A DNA stretch of 64,000 nt from Polynucleobacter sp. MWH-UH35A (GCF_018687075.1 NZ_CP061285.1:1674001-1738000), one strand, 5' to 3'. Shown: positions 34,769 through 45,397, numbered from the stretch's first letter. Notes: generated by a model from the sequence alone, not told the origin. Translations and numbers: made by a program.

Positions 34769-36205
34769 TTACTTCACATGAATAATCTTGAGAGTATTCG
34801 TTCCACCAGGCTCGCCCATTGGCTCCCCAGAAGTCAGCACCACCGTATCGCCTTTTTTGACTGCGCCTACTTTTTTCAAGCACGCCTCCACTTCTTGCAA
34901 TGCAGTATCTCGGTCTTTGGTGTAATCCAAACCAATCGGTGTGACATTACGATAAGTGCTTAATGCGCGCTGGGTCGCAATTTTCGATGTCAATGCAAAA
35001 ATTGGCACATGAATATTGTGACGACTCATCCAAATGGCTGTTGAGCCTGAGTCTGTTAAGGCTGCGATAGCATGTGCATTTAAATGATGTGCCGTAAATA
35101 AGGCGCCCAAAGCAATCGTTTGATCAATACGTGTAAATGTTTGATCCAAGAAGTCGGTATCCAGTTTTACGCGATCTGATTTTTCTGCCTCAACACAGAT
35201 CTCCGCCATCGCCTTAATAGTTTGTACTGGGTACATACCTGCAGCAGATTCGGCAGACAACATTACCGCATCTGTGCCATCCAAAACTGCATTAGCAACG
35301 TCACTCACTTCAGCGCGGGTAGGTACTGGAGCATTAATCATGGACTCCATCATTTGTGTAGCAGTAATCGTAAATTTATCTGCTGCACGCGCCCAAGCAA
35401 TCATTCGTTTTTGCAATGCAGGCACAGCAGCATTACCAACCTCAATTGCGAGGTCGCCGCGAGCAACCATAATGCCGTCACTTTCAGCAATAATGCTTTT
35501 GAGCGCTTCGGGCTCAATTGCTTCTGCACGCTCTACCTTAGCAATAGTTCTAACTTTACCAACGCCATACTTGGCGCTCGCAGCATCCGCCAATTTACGG
35601 GCATACGCCATATCAGCGCCATCCTTTGGAAAGCTGATTGCCAAGAAGTCGACACCCATCGCAATTGCTGCATCCAAATCTGCAATATCTTTTTCGGTCA
35701 GCGCAGGGGCTGTTAAACCACCACCAGCGCGATTAATACCTTTGTTATTAGAAAGCGGTCCACCCTGCTCAACGATGGTGAAAATCTCGCCGCCTTTAAC
35801 GCTCTCGACCGTCAGAACAACCAAGCCATCATTCAATAAAAGGCGATCGCCTGGCTTTACATCGCCTGGCAACTCTTTGTAATCAAGGCCTACCTTAGTC
35901 TCGTCGCCCAACTCACAAGCCACATCGAGAATGAACTTATCACCCTCTTTGAGCATGATTTTGCTATCTACAAACTTACCTACGCGTATCTTTGGGCCCT
36001 GCAGATCAGCCATGATGCCCACTTCTTTGCCAGCTTCAGCCGAGATCGTCCGCACCAAGTCATGTCGCGCCTTATGGTCAGCAACAGTACCGTGCGAAAA
36101 GTTCATGCGAACCACATCAACACCAGCACGAATCATGTCACGCAAGACTTCGGGCTTCTCAGAAGCAGGTCCAAGGGTTGCAATGATCTTTGTTGCTCTC
36201 AACAT
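34769..36205 (-). CDS. pyk: Pyruvate kinase
   Basis: Pyruvate kinase makes ATP and pyruvate from phosphoenolpyruvate. The 478-residue protein has the N-terminal TKIIATLGPASEKPEVLRDM, VVRMNFSHG, LQGPKIRVG, the active-site KVERAEAI and IMVARGDLAIEVG segments, and a standard C-terminal regulatory domain. It starts 3 bp after the pgk stop, so pgk-pyk-fba form a glycolytic block. Confidence 0.96.
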   Translation of the reverse strand: MLRATKIIATLGPASEKPEVLRDMIRAGVDVVRMNFSHGTVADHKARHDLVRTISAEAGKEVGIMADLQGPKIRVGKFVDSKIMLKEGDKFILDVACELGDETKVGLDYKELPGDVKPGDRLLLNDGLVVLTVESVKGGEIFTIVEQGGPLSNNKGINRAGGGLTAPALTEKDIADLDAAIAMGVDFLAISFPKDGADMAYARKLADAASAKYGVGKVRTIAKVERAEAIEPEALKSIIAESDGIMVARGDLAIEVGNAAVPALQKRMIAWARAADKFTITATQMMESMINAPVPTRAEVSDVANAVLDGTDAVMLSAESAAGMYPVQTIKAMAEICVEAEKSDRVKLDTDFLDQTFTRIDQTIALGALFTAHHLNAHAIAALTDSGSTAIWMSRHNIHVPIFALTSKIATQRALSTYRNVTPIGLDYTKDRDTALQEVEACLKKVGAVKKGDTVVLTSGEPMGEPGGTNTLKIIHVK

Positions 36206-36207
36206 AT

Positions 36208-37419
36208 TTAGTCTTTCGCTCTTTCAGCAAGCACTGCAAAGGCTGGCAAAGCTTTTCCTTCAAGGAATTCCAAGAAAGCGCCACCGCCAGTAGAGATGTA
36301 ATCCACTTGATTCTCAATACCGTACTTTGCAATCGCTGCCAATGTATCCCCGCCACCAGCAATCGAGAATGCAGGGGAGTGCGCTATGGCGGCCGCTAAC
36401 ATTTTGGTGCCACCGCCAAATTGATCAATTTCAAATACGCCCAATGGGCCATTCCACACAATCGTGCCAGCATGAGCAAGCATGATTGATAAACGTGCAG
36501 CAGTCTTCGGACCAATATCCAAAATCATATCGTCATCTGCCACTTGATCTGATGGCACCCTATTTGCCCGGGCCAATGGAGATAATTCATTCGCAACTAC
36601 GACATCTTCTGGAATCGGAACATGAGCACCACGTTTCTCCATGATCTCCATAATTTCTCTCGCTTCATCAACCAAATCAGGTTCAGCAAGCGATTTTCCA
36701 ATTGGTAAGCCTTTAGCCAACATGAAGGTATTCGCAATACCACCACCGACGATGAGCTCATCCACTTTCTCAGACAACGCTTTCAAAATGGTGAGTTTGG
36801 AAGACACTTTAGAGCCAGCAACAATTGCCACTAATGGTCGCTTTGGACTAGCTAATGCACGGCTAAGTGCATCTAATTCAGCAGCCATCAAAGGACCAGC
36901 GCAGGCTACTGGTGCAAATTTTGCTACGCCATGAGTGGTTGCCTCAGCACGATGTGCTGTTCCAAATGCATCGTTGACGTAGACATCACACAAAGCAGCA
37001 ATCTTTTTAGCTAGCTCGTCATTATTCTTTTTCTCGCCCACATTCAAACGACAGTTTTCTAGTAAGACTAGCTCGCCTGGATTGACCTCAAAACCGCCAT
37101 TCACCCAATCACTAATTAAAGGAACTTTGCGATTTAGCAAACTAGCAATACGATCGGCTACCGGAGCCAGACTATCTTCAGATTTAAATTCACCTTCGGT
37201 CGGACGACCTAAATGCGAAGTTACCATTACCGCAGCCCCAGCATCGAGACACATTTGCACCGCTGGCATAGATGCCCGAATACGAGTGTCTTCTGTAATG
37301 TTTCCTGCCTCGTCTTGAGGAACATTCAGGTCAGCACGGATCAAAACCCGCTTACCCTTTAATTGACCTGATTGGGCTAATTCACTTAAACGCTTAACTT
37401 TAAATAAGGATTCCGGCAT
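36208..37419 (-). CDS. pgk: Phosphoglycerate kinase
   Basis: Pgk transfers phosphate from 1,3-bisphosphoglycerate to ADP. The 403-residue protein shows [32 protein letters not shown], the [13 protein letters not shown] turn and the C-terminal nucleotide motif [17 protein letters not shown] with [13 protein letters not shown]. It is the first gene of the leftward pgk-pyk-fba-purC-purE-purK run and is divergent from ilvE. Confidence 0.96.
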   Translation of the reverse strand: MPESLFKVKRLSELAQSGQLKGKRVLIRADLNVPQDEAGNITEDTRIRASMPAVQMCLDAGAAVMVTSHLGRPTEGEFKSEDSLAPVADRIASLLNRKVPLISDWVNGGFEVNPGELVLLENCRLNVGEKKNNDELAKKIAALCDVYVNDAFGTAHRAEATTHGVAKFAPVACAGPLMAAELDALSRALASPKRPLVAIVAGSKVSSKLTILKALSEKVDELIVGGGIANTFMLAKGLPIGKSLAEPDLVDEAREIMEIMEKRGAHVPIPEDVVVANELSPLARANRVPSDQVADDDMILDIGPKTAARLSIMLAHAGTIVWNGPLGVFEIDQFGGGTKMLAAAIAHSPAFSIAGGGDTLAAIAKYGIENQVDYISTGGGAFLEFLEGKALPAFAVLAERAKD

Positions 37420-37496
37420 GAGTTTTGGTAAATAAGTGGTTTATGGGGAATGTTCCATTCTAAAGGCTCTGACCTGCCCACCCCTGAGGATCAGAG

Positions 37497-37525
37497 CCGA
37501 CAGACTGGCCTGCCTGCTCTACAAT
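37497..37525 (+). promoter_or_regulatory. Candidate sigma-70 promoter of ilvE
   Basis: CCGACA (37497-37502) and TACAAT (37520-37525) are spaced by 17 bp, about 100 bp before the ilvE start. An inverted repeat GGCTCTGA / TCAGAGCC (37465-37472 and 37491-37498) touches the -35 and may be an operator or a hairpin. The remaining part of the 209-bp pgk-ilvE gap shows nothing else. Confidence 0.5.
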
Positions 37526-37628
37526 AGGTACTGAAATGCATTCTGGGCTGGGAGGGCGATACCTATCAGTCCAGAGCCCTGCTAAAACCGCTTTTACAGA
37601 TACTTAACAGACACAAAAGGTAAAGAAA

Positions 37629-38552
37629 ATGTCGATGTCCGACCGCGATGGCTTTATTTGGACTGATGGGAAGCTAATTCCTTGGCGCGAGGCCAATATT
37701 CATGTGTTAACACACAGCCTACACTACGGAATGGGCGTTTTTGAGGGTATCCGCGCCTACAAAACCCCCCAGGGAACTGCCATTTTTCGCCTCCCAGAGC
37801 ACGTAAAACGCCTTTTTAATGGCACCAAGATCTTCCAAATGAACATGCCGTTCAGCCCAGAAGAGGTCACCAAGGGCATTATTGATGTTGTTAACAGCAA
37901 TAAGCTCGAAGCCTGCTACATCCGCCCAATTATCTTTATCGGCTCCCAAAAGTTGGGAATCTCCCCTAAAGGGAACAGCATCCACACCTCCATTGCCGCC
38001 TGGGAATGGGGTGCTTATTTGGGTGAAGATGGTCTTAACAAGGGAATTCGCGTTAAAACCTCCTCATTTACACGTCATTTTGTAAATTCTTCCCTAGTTC
38101 GCGCCAAAGCCTCTGGTTATTACATCAACTCCATTTTGGCTAACCAAGAAGTGACTGCCAATGGATACGACGAAGCTTTATTGCTTGATACCGAAGGTTA
38201 TGTATCCGAAGGTTCTGGCGAAAACCTCTTTCTGGTTCGCAACGGTATTGTGTACACGCCCGATTTAGCCTCTTGCTTAGATGGCATCACACGTGATTCG
38301 GTAATGCAGATTGCCAAAGATCTGGGTTATGAAGTTCGCGAAAAACGCCTCACTCGAGACGAAGTCTATTCTGCTGATGAAGCCTTCTTTACCGGTACTG
38401 CTGCAGAAGTTACCCCAATTCGGGAATTGGATGACCGCACGATTGGTGACGGTAAGCGTGGCCCAATCACCGAAAAAATTCAGAAGACGTATTTCGATGC
38501 GGTGTATGGCAGAGATGACAAATATAAATCTTGGCTCACTTACGTAAAGTAG
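37629..38552 (+). CDS. ilvE: Branched-chain amino-acid aminotransferase
   Basis: IlvE is a class IV PLP aminotransferase that makes Val, Leu and Ile from their keto acids with glutamate. The 307-residue protein has HSLHYGMGVFEGIRAY at the N terminus, the PLP-lysine region VRAKASGYYINSILA, and EGYVSEGSGENLFLVRNG followed by GITRDSV. An AAGG ribosome site precedes the ATG; a second ATG two codons later is an alternative. It heads a rightward group with a zinc-finger protein and waaF. Confidence 0.94.
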   Translation: MSMSDRDGFIWTDGKLIPWREANIHVLTHSLHYGMGVFEGIRAYKTPQGTAIFRLPEHVKRLFNGTKIFQMNMPFSPEEVTKGIIDVVNSNKLEACYIRPIIFIGSQKLGISPKGNSIHTSIAAWEWGAYLGEDGLNKGIRVKTSSFTRHFVNSSLVRAKASGYYINSILANQEVTANGYDEALLLDTEGYVSEGSGENLFLVRNGIVYTPDLASCLDGITRDSVMQIAKDLGYEVREKRLTRDEVYSADEAFFTGTAAEVTPIRELDDRTIGDGKRGPITEKIQKTYFDAVYGRDDKYKSWLTYVK

Positions 38553-38587
38553 TTCGTTAAGTAATCTTAGTAATCAGGAAACAACAC

Positions 38588-38776
38588 ATGACTCAAGCTC
38601 AAGTGGTAATGGTGGACGGCAAAGATTTACCTTTACATTGCCCCACCAATAAAACTCCAGCATGGAATTCGCATCCACGCGTTTTTCTAGACATCACTAA
38701 AACCGGTGAAGCCAAGTGCCCTTACTGCGGCGCAGAGTACAAACTCATCCCCGGCACTGAACCGCACGGTCACTAA
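38588..38776 (+). CDS. Zinc-finger domain protein (zf-CHCC type)
   Basis: A 62-residue protein with one C-x(n)-H-x(n)-C-x2-C metal site: cysteine in LPLHCPT, histidine in NSHPRVFLDI and the pair CPYCGAEY, the pattern of zf-CHCC proteins related to the NDUFS6 zinc subunit. It is widespread next to ilvE and waaF in Burkholderiales. It lies 35 bp after ilvE and probably shares its transcript. Function unproven. Confidence 0.88.
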   Translation: MTQAQVVMVDGKDLPLHCPTNKTPAWNSHPRVFLDITKTGEAKCPYCGAEYKLIPGTEPHGH

Positions 38777-38783
38777 GACTTTT

Positions 38784-38806
38784 CAGCACTTCGAAGTGAG
38801 GTGCTG
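38784..38806 (+). other. Intercistronic hairpin before waaF
   Basis: CAGCAC (38784-38789) pairs with GTGCTG (38801-38806) in the 46-bp gap between the zinc-finger gene and waaF. There is no T-run, so it is more likely a processing or attenuation stem than a terminator. Confidence 0.35.
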
Positions 38807-38822
38807 AGTCGGGATACATTAC

Positions 38823-39863
38823 ATGCACAGTATTCTGATCATTGCCCCAAACTGGATTGGGGATGCGGTAATGAGTCAGCCTTTATTGGCAAGCCTCAAA
38901 ACTCAATATCCAAACGCCAAGATTGATGTTCTTGCTAGCACCTGGGTAGCACCAATCTATCGGGCCTGCACAGAAGTGCATGAGGTCATTGAGGCAAAGT
39001 TTGAACACAGAAAATTGCAGTGGAGCTTACGTAAGCAGTTGGCCGACGAACTAGCAACAAAAAACTATCAAGCCTGCTTTGTGTTGCCCAATAGCTTTAA
39101 ATCAGCAATCATTCCTTGGCTTGCAAGCATCCCTTTTCGAGTTGGCTATCGTGGTGAGATGCGCTTTGGCTTAATCAATCTCACATTAGATAATCCAAGC
39201 AAAGTGAATCGCCCGCCTATGGTTGAGCACTATCTTGCATTGAGTCAATTACTGGATGATGGGCAGGCGCCTTTATTAGTCAGCAACACAACACCAAAAT
39301 TAAATGTTTCTGCAGCTGCAAATCTTTCTGTGCAGACCAAATTACAAAATAATTCGATCGACCCTGCCAACGTTTACATCATGTGTCCAGGCGCTGAATA
39401 CGGTCAAACCAAACGCTGGCCTACGCATCATTTCGCAGAACTAGCGCAAAGATTAATCGACAGCAACCCAAATAACCAAATCATTCTTCTGGGTAGTAAA
39501 GGGGATCGCTCGCTTGCCCAAGAAATTTATTCCCAAACTGAGCGTAGCGTCCAAATTTATAACTGGTGTGGAGACACTTTGCTTGATGAGGCAATTGCAC
39601 TGATCGGTATGAGCAAAGCAGTTATCAGTAATGACTCAGGCTTGATGCATATTGCCGCGGCCCTCAAAACACCCCAAGTAGCTATCTTTGGCTCAAGCGA
39701 TCCAGCGCATACGCCCCCACTATCCGATAAAGCCAGAGTCATTTGGCTGAACTTGCCCTGTAGCCCGTGTCACAAAAGAGTCTGTCCTCTAGGACATCTA
39801 AAGTGTCTCAATGACATCTTGCCAGAACAAGTATTCGCTACACTAAATACCTTGCAGTCATAA
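38823..39863 (+). CDS. waaF: ADP-heptose:LPS heptosyltransferase II
   Basis: WaaF adds the second heptose to the LPS inner core. The 346-residue GT-B glycosyltransferase (family 9) starts ILIIAPNWIGDAVMSQPLL and has the C-terminal donor-site stretches IMCPGAEYGQTKRWPTHHFAEL, VISNDSGLMHIAAAL and IFGSSDPAHTPP, with the cysteine-rich CSPCHKRVCPLGHLKC tail typical of WaaF. It probably acts with WaaA, encoded elsewhere in the window, in LPS core assembly. Confidence 0.93.
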   Translation: MHSILIIAPNWIGDAVMSQPLLASLKTQYPNAKIDVLASTWVAPIYRACTEVHEVIEAKFEHRKLQWSLRKQLADELATKNYQACFVLPNSFKSAIIPWLASIPFRVGYRGEMRFGLINLTLDNPSKVNRPPMVEHYLALSQLLDDGQAPLLVSNTTPKLNVSAAANLSVQTKLQNNSIDPANVYIMCPGAEYGQTKRWPTHHFAELAQRLIDSNPNNQIILLGSKGDRSLAQEIYSQTERSVQIYNWCGDTLLDEAIALIGMSKAVISNDSGLMHIAAALKTPQVAIFGSSDPAHTPPLSDKARVIWLNLPCSPCHKRVCPLGHLKCLNDILPEQVFATLNTLQS

Positions 39864-39880
39864 CCCAGGAATAGTAAGCC

Positions 39881-40315
39881 ATGCCAAAACTTGCCAGACT
39901 CTTTCACAGTGCAGATGATGTTGTGGAGGCATGGCGAGATGCATTGAGTCATCGCGATGTACAAGCTGCCCTAGATATTTGGCTAGACGATGACTCAATT
40001 ACTTGCGTACTCCCCGAAGGGCATCGCCTTACCGGTCATGCGGAAATTCGGGAAGGTTTAGAAAGATTGCTTGCTAAGCAACCTTTATTTTTAGAGCCAA
40101 TTGCTTGCATTAGCCACTCCGTTTTAGGCGCCGCAGTGTATGACACAACAGAAGCCGTACATCTCAGAGCAGATCAAGTTGAAGCAGAATTTTTCATCAA
40201 TATTACGTTGGTGTTACTTCAAGACAGTCAAGGCTGGCGCATTGCTCACCTGCATGCCAGCCACTCCACCGAAGATACCTTCGACGCACCCTCTACTCCG
40301 CACGGACTTCATTAA
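39881..40315 (+). CDS. NTF2-like/SnoaL-like fold protein
   Basis: A 144-residue small alpha+beta-barrel protein. The N-terminal AWRDALSHRDVQAALDIWLDDDSITCVLPEG and the strand-rich second half (NITLVLLQDSQGWRIAHLHAS) match the nuclear-transport-factor-2/DUF4440-like ketosteroid-isomerase fold. It lacks a signal peptide. It lies 17 bp after waaF and 5 bp before another small conserved gene. Ligand and function are unknown. Confidence 0.8.
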   Translation: MPKLARLFHSADDVVEAWRDALSHRDVQAALDIWLDDDSITCVLPEGHRLTGHAEIREGLERLLAKQPLFLEPIACISHSVLGAAVYDTTEAVHLRADQVEAEFFINITLVLLQDSQGWRIAHLHASHSTEDTFDAPSTPHGLH

Positions 40316-40320
40316 GTACT

Positions 40321-40944
40321 ATGGATAATCAAGTGCTGCGGTCGCTGATGAAGTGGCCCAATGTACCTGATTGCTATGGCTGGCTTGCTTTAGATCGTCG
40401 CGGTCAATGGCGTATGCGCGATGAGTTCACGCAACAAAATAATCTTCCTGGAAATATCATTAAGCATCAAGCCCTAAATGAATTCATCGCTCGAAACTAT
40501 GCCTGTGATGAACTTGGTAGATACTTTTTTCAGAATGGTCCTCAACGGGTTTTTATTACCCTAGATGCCACGCCTTGGATAGTCAGAATCATTCCAGGTA
40601 AAGAGAGCCCAACCATAATCAACCAATGCCATCAAGCGATGGAGACCAATGGTGCATTAAGTGATGAAAACGGCAACATTTATATCATCGGTAAAGTAAA
40701 CGGAACGATCTACAGCAGAAGTGACAATCAGCCATTTTGTGAAAATAGCTCCCAATCAATTGCCCTCTTGCATGATCACGATCTCGATCATTTTTCTGAA
40801 CTCGCCAAGCTTCGTGAAGAGGCCTGTAGTTTTGGTGGATCATGGGTTTGGGAAGATAAAACATTACCCTTAGATCCAGTTCTTTACGCAGAGTTGGCGG
40901 CTCGCTTTCACTTCGTTGCAAACCCGACACCCCAAGCTTCCTAG
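40321..40944 (+). CDS. Conserved betaproteobacterial protein of unknown function
   Basis: A 207-residue protein starting MDNQVLRSLMKWPNVPDCYGWLALD, then MRDEFTQQ, NYACDELGRYFFQNGPQRVFITL and a C-terminal FGGSWVWEDKTLPLDP. I recognise this pattern from hypothetical proteins of Burkholderiales that carry a DUF number (of the DUF2944-2946 type, uncertain which), always short and soluble. No catalytic motif is evident. It directly follows the NTF2-like gene and overlaps the convergent protease gene by 4 bp. Confidence 0.75.
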   Translation: MDNQVLRSLMKWPNVPDCYGWLALDRRGQWRMRDEFTQQNNLPGNIIKHQALNEFIARNYACDELGRYFFQNGPQRVFITLDATPWIVRIIPGKESPTIINQCHQAMETNGALSDENGNIYIIGKVNGTIYSRSDNQPFCENSSQSIALLHDHDLDHFSELAKLREEACSFGGSWVWEDKTLPLDPVLYAELAARFHFVANPTPQAS

Positions 40945-42641
40945 CCTGGCATTTGTTTACCCTGCTCTTTAAGCTCATCCTGGTATTGACGTTGCATTTC
41001 ACGTAAGCGAGCATCAATACTTGAGCCCTGGTAAAAATCTGCACCACCAGCAGAGCGTGCAATCCGAAGTTGTTCAATTGCTGAAGGCCATGCTCCCTCA
41101 AGCGCGTACTTTTCACCTAGTGCGTAATGGCGCATCGGAATATTGCCTGCTTGATCATAAGACTTAGAGAGTAGATTCCACCATACAACCTCGTTAGGTT
41201 GGGCTCGAGTACGCGCCTTTAACCAAGTAATTGCATCATTATTACGGCCCAGCTTTAGCTCTGCATTAATCATGGCAGCACCAGCGGCATAAGACTGGGG
41301 ATACGCCCGCAAAGTAGCCTGAGCAATTTGTAGCGCCTCTTCACCACGTCCTTTTGCTAATGCTAACTCGGAGGCCGTGATATCAAGGGATAGACTCTGC
41401 CTTTGAATGGGTGACCCTGGTGCACTTGCTTTCTGAGCCAGATTGCGTGCTTGCTGCAAATCAGCCTCTGCTAGATCAACCTTTCCTTGGCGCTGCGCTA
41501 TTAAAGCTAAGCCATAAAAACCTTCTAGCTGTTTACCAATTGCTTGTTGCTTACTCAAGCTGTCGAATGTATTTTTTAAGTCATACATTCCACTAGAGGT
41601 GCCAGATTGCTCCATACGAGCTCGCGCTTTGATGAAATAAAACTCAACAGATGTTGGTACATTGCGTGCGCCTACGGTCCGCGCTCTGTCTTGCATATCA
41701 GCAATTCGGTCGGTTGTTAAAGGGTGAGTACGGACATAGCCGGGTACACCTTTATCCATGATGCCGGTGGCTTTTTGTAAGCGCTGAAAGAATCCCGGTG
41801 CGCCATTAACATCGTATCCACTGGCATCCAAAATCTGGAATCCAATACGGTCAGCTTCCCGCTCCGCATCTCGGGAGTAGGACAATTGGTTATTCACTGC
41901 AACCGCTTGACCTCCTTGCATCAAGCCAGCGGCTGCGGATGGATTGCGTGAAACGGCTAAAGCCCCCAGAACCATGCCAGCTAATGCAATCATCATGTTG
42001 GTGGTTTGCTTATCCATTTGACGCGCTAGGTGCCGCTGTAATACGTGCCCCGTCTCATGCCCCATTACTGAGGCCACTTCAGAATCTGATTCAGCATTCA
42101 CAATCAGGCCCGTATGAAATCCAATAAAACCGCCTGGCAATGCAAACGCATTGATACTGCTGTCTTTTACAGCGAACACTTCAAAGTTATAAGCTCCACT
42201 TCCCTGCTCATTTGCACCGCCAAGCTGCAACTTTCTGGCGGCTTGCAAAAGACGGCGTTCCATTTGATTTAGAAAATCATAGAGCGGCAAGTCATTTGAA
42301 TAATCAGCATCTGGGCGAATTTGACGCATGATCATTTCGCCATACTTACGCTCATCCATTCTGCTTAATGCATCTCCGCCAGGATCCCCCATATCAGGCA
42401 AAATAATAGTGGGCTGACTTTGTAATGAACTACGTGTTGGGGCATTGGCTGGGCGAGCATCGGGTGATTGCATAGCACGTCCAATGTTCTGTATTGCGGC
42501 AGAATTGCCCTCCACAGATACATCCCCAGCGGGGGTAGCTGCATATGCGGGGAAGCCAGCAAAGGCAAGGCTCGCCATTAACTGAATAGCTAAAGCACGG
42601 CGCAAAAAAGAGGTTTTTGGAACTGACTTTATCTCTTGCAT
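40941..42641 (-). CDS. BepA-like M48 metalloprotease with TPR domain
   Basis: A 566-residue periplasmic metalloprotease that, by comparison with BepA/YfgC, should degrade or chaperone misassembled outer-membrane proteins. It has a signal peptide ([15 protein letters not shown], cleaved near AYA), the M48 zinc motif [10 protein letters not shown], a second ligand region [13 protein letters not shown] and a C-terminal half of TPR-like helices. The start at 42641 was chosen because the longer frame would overlap moaC by over 20 bp; the remaining protein begins [16 protein letters not shown]. It is divergent from moaC and converges with the conserved hypothetical gene. Confidence 0.88.
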   Translation of the reverse strand: MQEIKSVPKTSFLRRALAIQLMASLAFAGFPAYAATPAGDVSVEGNSAAIQNIGRAMQSPDARPANAPTRSSLQSQPTIILPDMGDPGGDALSRMDERKYGEMIMRQIRPDADYSNDLPLYDFLNQMERRLLQAARKLQLGGANEQGSGAYNFEVFAVKDSSINAFALPGGFIGFHTGLIVNAESDSEVASVMGHETGHVLQRHLARQMDKQTTNMMIALAGMVLGALAVSRNPSAAAGLMQGGQAVAVNNQLSYSRDAEREADRIGFQILDASGYDVNGAPGFFQRLQKATGIMDKGVPGYVRTHPLTTDRIADMQDRARTVGARNVPTSVEFYFIKARARMEQSGTSSGMYDLKNTFDSLSKQQAIGKQLEGFYGLALIAQRQGKVDLAEADLQQARNLAQKASAPGSPIQRQSLSLDITASELALAKGRGEEALQIAQATLRAYPQSYAAGAAMINAELKLGRNNDAITWLKARTRAQPNEVVWWNLLSKSYDQAGNIPMRHYALGEKYALEGAWPSAIEQLRIARSAGGADFYQGSSIDARLREMQRQYQDELKEQGKQMPG

Positions 42642-42664
42642 CTCTATATGGTAAAACTTATCCC

Positions 42665-43144
42665 ATGAACAAACTAACTCATTTTGATGCAAGTGGGCAA
42701 GCCCACATGGTAAACGTTGGCGATAAACCCAATACCCATCGCATCGCCGTCGCCACGGGCAAAATTACGATGCTGCCTGAAACTTTCAAAATGGTAGAGG
42801 CTGGCACCCATAAAAAAGGTGATGTACTAGGAATCGCCAGAATTGCAGGGATTCAGGCATCGAAAAGAACATCAGACCTGATTCCTTTATGCCACCCCTT
42901 AGCGCTGACTCACGTTAGCCTGGAATTCCAAACCAACCCAAAAGAAAACAGCATTGCCTGCCAAGTCAGAGCCGAAACCACCGGCCCAACTGGCGTCGAA
43001 ATGGAAGCCCTCACCGCAGTCCAAGTCGCTCTCCTCACAATTTATGACATGTGCAAAGCAGTAGACCGAGGCATGGTGATGGGGGATGTAAAGCTGCTTG
43101 AGAAGAGTGGTGGCAAGAGCGGGGAGTGGAAATCTACTGAGTAG
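42665..43144 (+). CDS. moaC: Cyclic pyranopterin monophosphate synthase MoaC
   Basis: MoaC completes the first stage of molybdenum cofactor synthesis with MoaA. The 159-residue protein starts [19 protein letters not shown] and contains the conserved [27 protein letters not shown] and [13 protein letters not shown]. The start at 42665 removes 16 non-conserved codons that lie upstream in the same frame. It is the last core gene before an accessory region. Confidence 0.95.
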   Translation: MNKLTHFDASGQAHMVNVGDKPNTHRIAVATGKITMLPETFKMVEAGTHKKGDVLGIARIAGIQASKRTSDLIPLCHPLALTHVSLEFQTNPKENSIACQVRAETTGPTGVEMEALTAVQVALLTIYDMCKAVDRGMVMGDVKLLEKSGGKSGEWKSTE

Positions 43145-43218
43145 TCACTAGCCAGTAAAACAATAATGAGAGAATAAAAGCACTCTTGGCCTAATCCCGT
43201 CCTAACAAGGAGAGGTAA

Positions 43219-43260
43219 ATGGCAACATTTCGTAATGGTAACGGAAAGTTACAGGTATGA
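43219..43260 (+). pseudogene. Remnant of an integrase N terminus (13 codons)
   Basis: A 13-codon reading frame, MATFRNGNGKLQV, with an unusually good ribosome site AGGAGAGG before its ATG. It resembles the start of tyrosine integrases (MATIRKRNGKWQV-type) and stops early, and nothing integrase-like follows. I read it as a scar of a lost integrase beside moaC. The rest of 43145-43350 shows no gene. The resemblance is short, so confidence is low. Confidence 0.3.
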
Positions 43261-43350
43261 GGCCAACCTTTTTAGGGTGTACACGGGTAGCCTTAACAGA
43301 CACTAAAAAATTGCCACTTGCAATACTTAAAACCATAGTTAAAACTAACA

Positions 43351-45264
43351 TTATCTAAAGAAATTTTTGCCTAAGGAATCACGGATAAAGTAATCCGATC
43401 CTGGGTATGTGAGATGAGTTTTATCATAAGCCATTGGAATGAACTCACTCTCAGAAGCAGAAATTAAACAACCTTCACTATTGCAAAGAACTCCAATAGG
43501 GGAAACAAAGTAAACATCATTTTTTTCGGCAATTTCTTTAATATCCTTATCAGCCTGAATGGATGAAAAATTAAGCCGCTTAAAAGTTCTAGAGACCAAA
43601 TTAGGAATAAAGATATTCATTCCCAATCTTCCTTGGTTAACTTCAAAATCAGGAAAATTACCAACAAGAATTACCTTCTTTACGCCCAAACTCTTTAAGG
43701 AATCTATTGTAGTAACTATCATTTCGTTAGATAGATAATTTTGTCCCACCTTTCTATAAATCACCCAATCAGCCAATAAAACAACTGTGGAAGGACGGTA
43801 TTTAGCAATTTGATCTAAAGCAAATTCATTAAACTTAAAACATTCACTATTGCCTGAAGGTGAAAAATTTAAGACTGGAGGGCAGCCTCCTTTCATTAAA
43901 TATCGAAGTTGAATATCGAATTTTTGAATCCTATCAGCCGTCATTCCATAACTAAAGTTAGCGACATGTGAGTCACCCCAAAGAAATACAGAGGTGCCCC
44001 AACTACCATCTTTAGTATTGGCAAAACATTCTTTTGGTTGTTGTGATATAGGATATGCAGGTTCGCCAACGGAACAATTTGGCACATTGGGATTGGGCAT
44101 AAGCTGATTTAAGGTTATGGTATTTTTGGCGGCCTCTCGAAATGGAAGCCCATCTCTAACATAGGTGTTATATCCAACAAAACCCATTACAAACATTAAA
44201 CATATCAATGCTATGGTAGTTTTACTTCCACCACTACCGCGAATCGGTTTCTCAACAAAGCGATAAGAAACCCAGGCCAGAAAAAAAGAAAGGGTGATTA
44301 AATATAGCGTTTCAAGGCCGGTTCGCTCGCTTGGACACAGCAACCCAAAAAACACGAGTATTGGCCAATGCCAAAGGTACAAAGGAAAACTAATTAAACC
44401 AATCCAAACGAGAATTTTTGATGTCAGAATATTTTTATTAACAAAACCAGTCGGACCAGAAATAATCAATAAAGCAGTTCCAACAGTTGGCAGTAAAGCC
44501 CACCATCCAGGAAATGCACTTTTAACGCCAATTAGAAACTGCCCCGCCAGTAGCATAAAGAAGCCAGCAAAAGAGAATAAATTTATCCAATCTTTTTTTA
44601 AGAAATTGCCCTTAATAGCAAAGCCAGCAATTAACGAACCAATTAGTAACTCCCAAAAACGGGTAGCTGGAAAGTAAAAAGTGTATGTTGGGCTGCTACT
44701 TACATAAAAAATATTTAAGCCGAAAGAAAAAATACCAAGAGCAATCACAAGCAGTAAAAATCTAAGTCTTAATTTCAATCCAATCCATGCTACTAGTGGC
44801 CATAAAATATAAAACTGCTCTTCTATACCCAGGGACCACAGATTTAAAAGTGGTTTCGCTTCGGCCGCAATATCAAAATATCCACTCTCATTTAATAAAA
44901 TAAAGTTTGAAATAAATCCAGCCCCACCAGCTATGTGCCTCCCTAGCTGAGAAAACTCCTCAGTTGACAATGAAAAGTATCCAACCAAAAAAACAATCAA
45001 AAAAAGCACTAAAAGACTGGGAAATATTCGCCTGATTCTATGCGCATAAAAATTGATAAATGAAAAATTATCCTCTTGTAAATTTTCAAAAATAATCCAT
45101 GATATTAAATATCCTGAAATTACAAAAAAAATATCAACGCCTATAAATCCTCCTGGCACCAAATTGGGAAATCCATGAAATGCCATTACAGATAAAATTG
45201 CTATAGCCCGTAATCCATCAATATCAGAACGGTACTTTGGATGGCTTTGCTTTGCTATTTTCAT
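43351..45264 (-). CDS. OafA/YrhL-type membrane acyltransferase with SGNH domain
   Basis: A 637-residue inner-membrane O-acyltransferase for surface polysaccharide or LPS acetylation. The N-terminal acyltransferase-3 domain starts YRSDIDGLRAIAILSVMAFHG with the conserved histidine and has about ten hydrophobic helices up to residue 365. The C-terminal soluble part is an SGNH-like domain with FLWGDSHVANF and a terminal DKTHLTYPGSDYF carrying the catalytic Asp-x-x-His. The sequence is A+T-richer than its neighbours and it stands alone on the reverse strand, which suggests horizontal gain. The acetyl acceptor is unknown. Confidence 0.9.
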   Translation of the reverse strand: MKIAKQSHPKYRSDIDGLRAIAILSVMAFHGFPNLVPGGFIGVDIFFVISGYLISWIIFENLQEDNFSFINFYAHRIRRIFPSLLVLFLIVFLVGYFSLSTEEFSQLGRHIAGGAGFISNFILLNESGYFDIAAEAKPLLNLWSLGIEEQFYILWPLVAWIGLKLRLRFLLLVIALGIFSFGLNIFYVSSSPTYTFYFPATRFWELLIGSLIAGFAIKGNFLKKDWINLFSFAGFFMLLAGQFLIGVKSAFPGWWALLPTVGTALLIISGPTGFVNKNILTSKILVWIGLISFPLYLWHWPILVFFGLLCPSERTGLETLYLITLSFFLAWVSYRFVEKPIRGSGGSKTTIALICLMFVMGFVGYNTYVRDGLPFREAAKNTITLNQLMPNPNVPNCSVGEPAYPISQQPKECFANTKDGSWGTSVFLWGDSHVANFSYGMTADRIQKFDIQLRYLMKGGCPPVLNFSPSGNSECFKFNEFALDQIAKYRPSTVVLLADWVIYRKVGQNYLSNEMIVTTIDSLKSLGVKKVILVGNFPDFEVNQGRLGMNIFIPNLVSRTFKRLNFSSIQADKDIKEIAEKNDVYFVSPIGVLCNSEGCLISASESEFIPMAYDKTHLTYPGSDYFIRDSLGKNFFR

Positions 45265-45397
45265 TTAACTTCTGGTTATTAATTAAATAATCTATATTCA
45301 TAAAGATTATATTTGCCAACAGTAGGCGTATTCGCAAATATGCGCCGGCAGACCAAACCAGCACAATCCAAATCGTTTACTCAAAAAAGAGAAGGAA

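Noticed and set aside
42642..42692. Extended start of the BepA-like gene
   Set aside because: It would run into moaC and add residues before a clear signal peptide.
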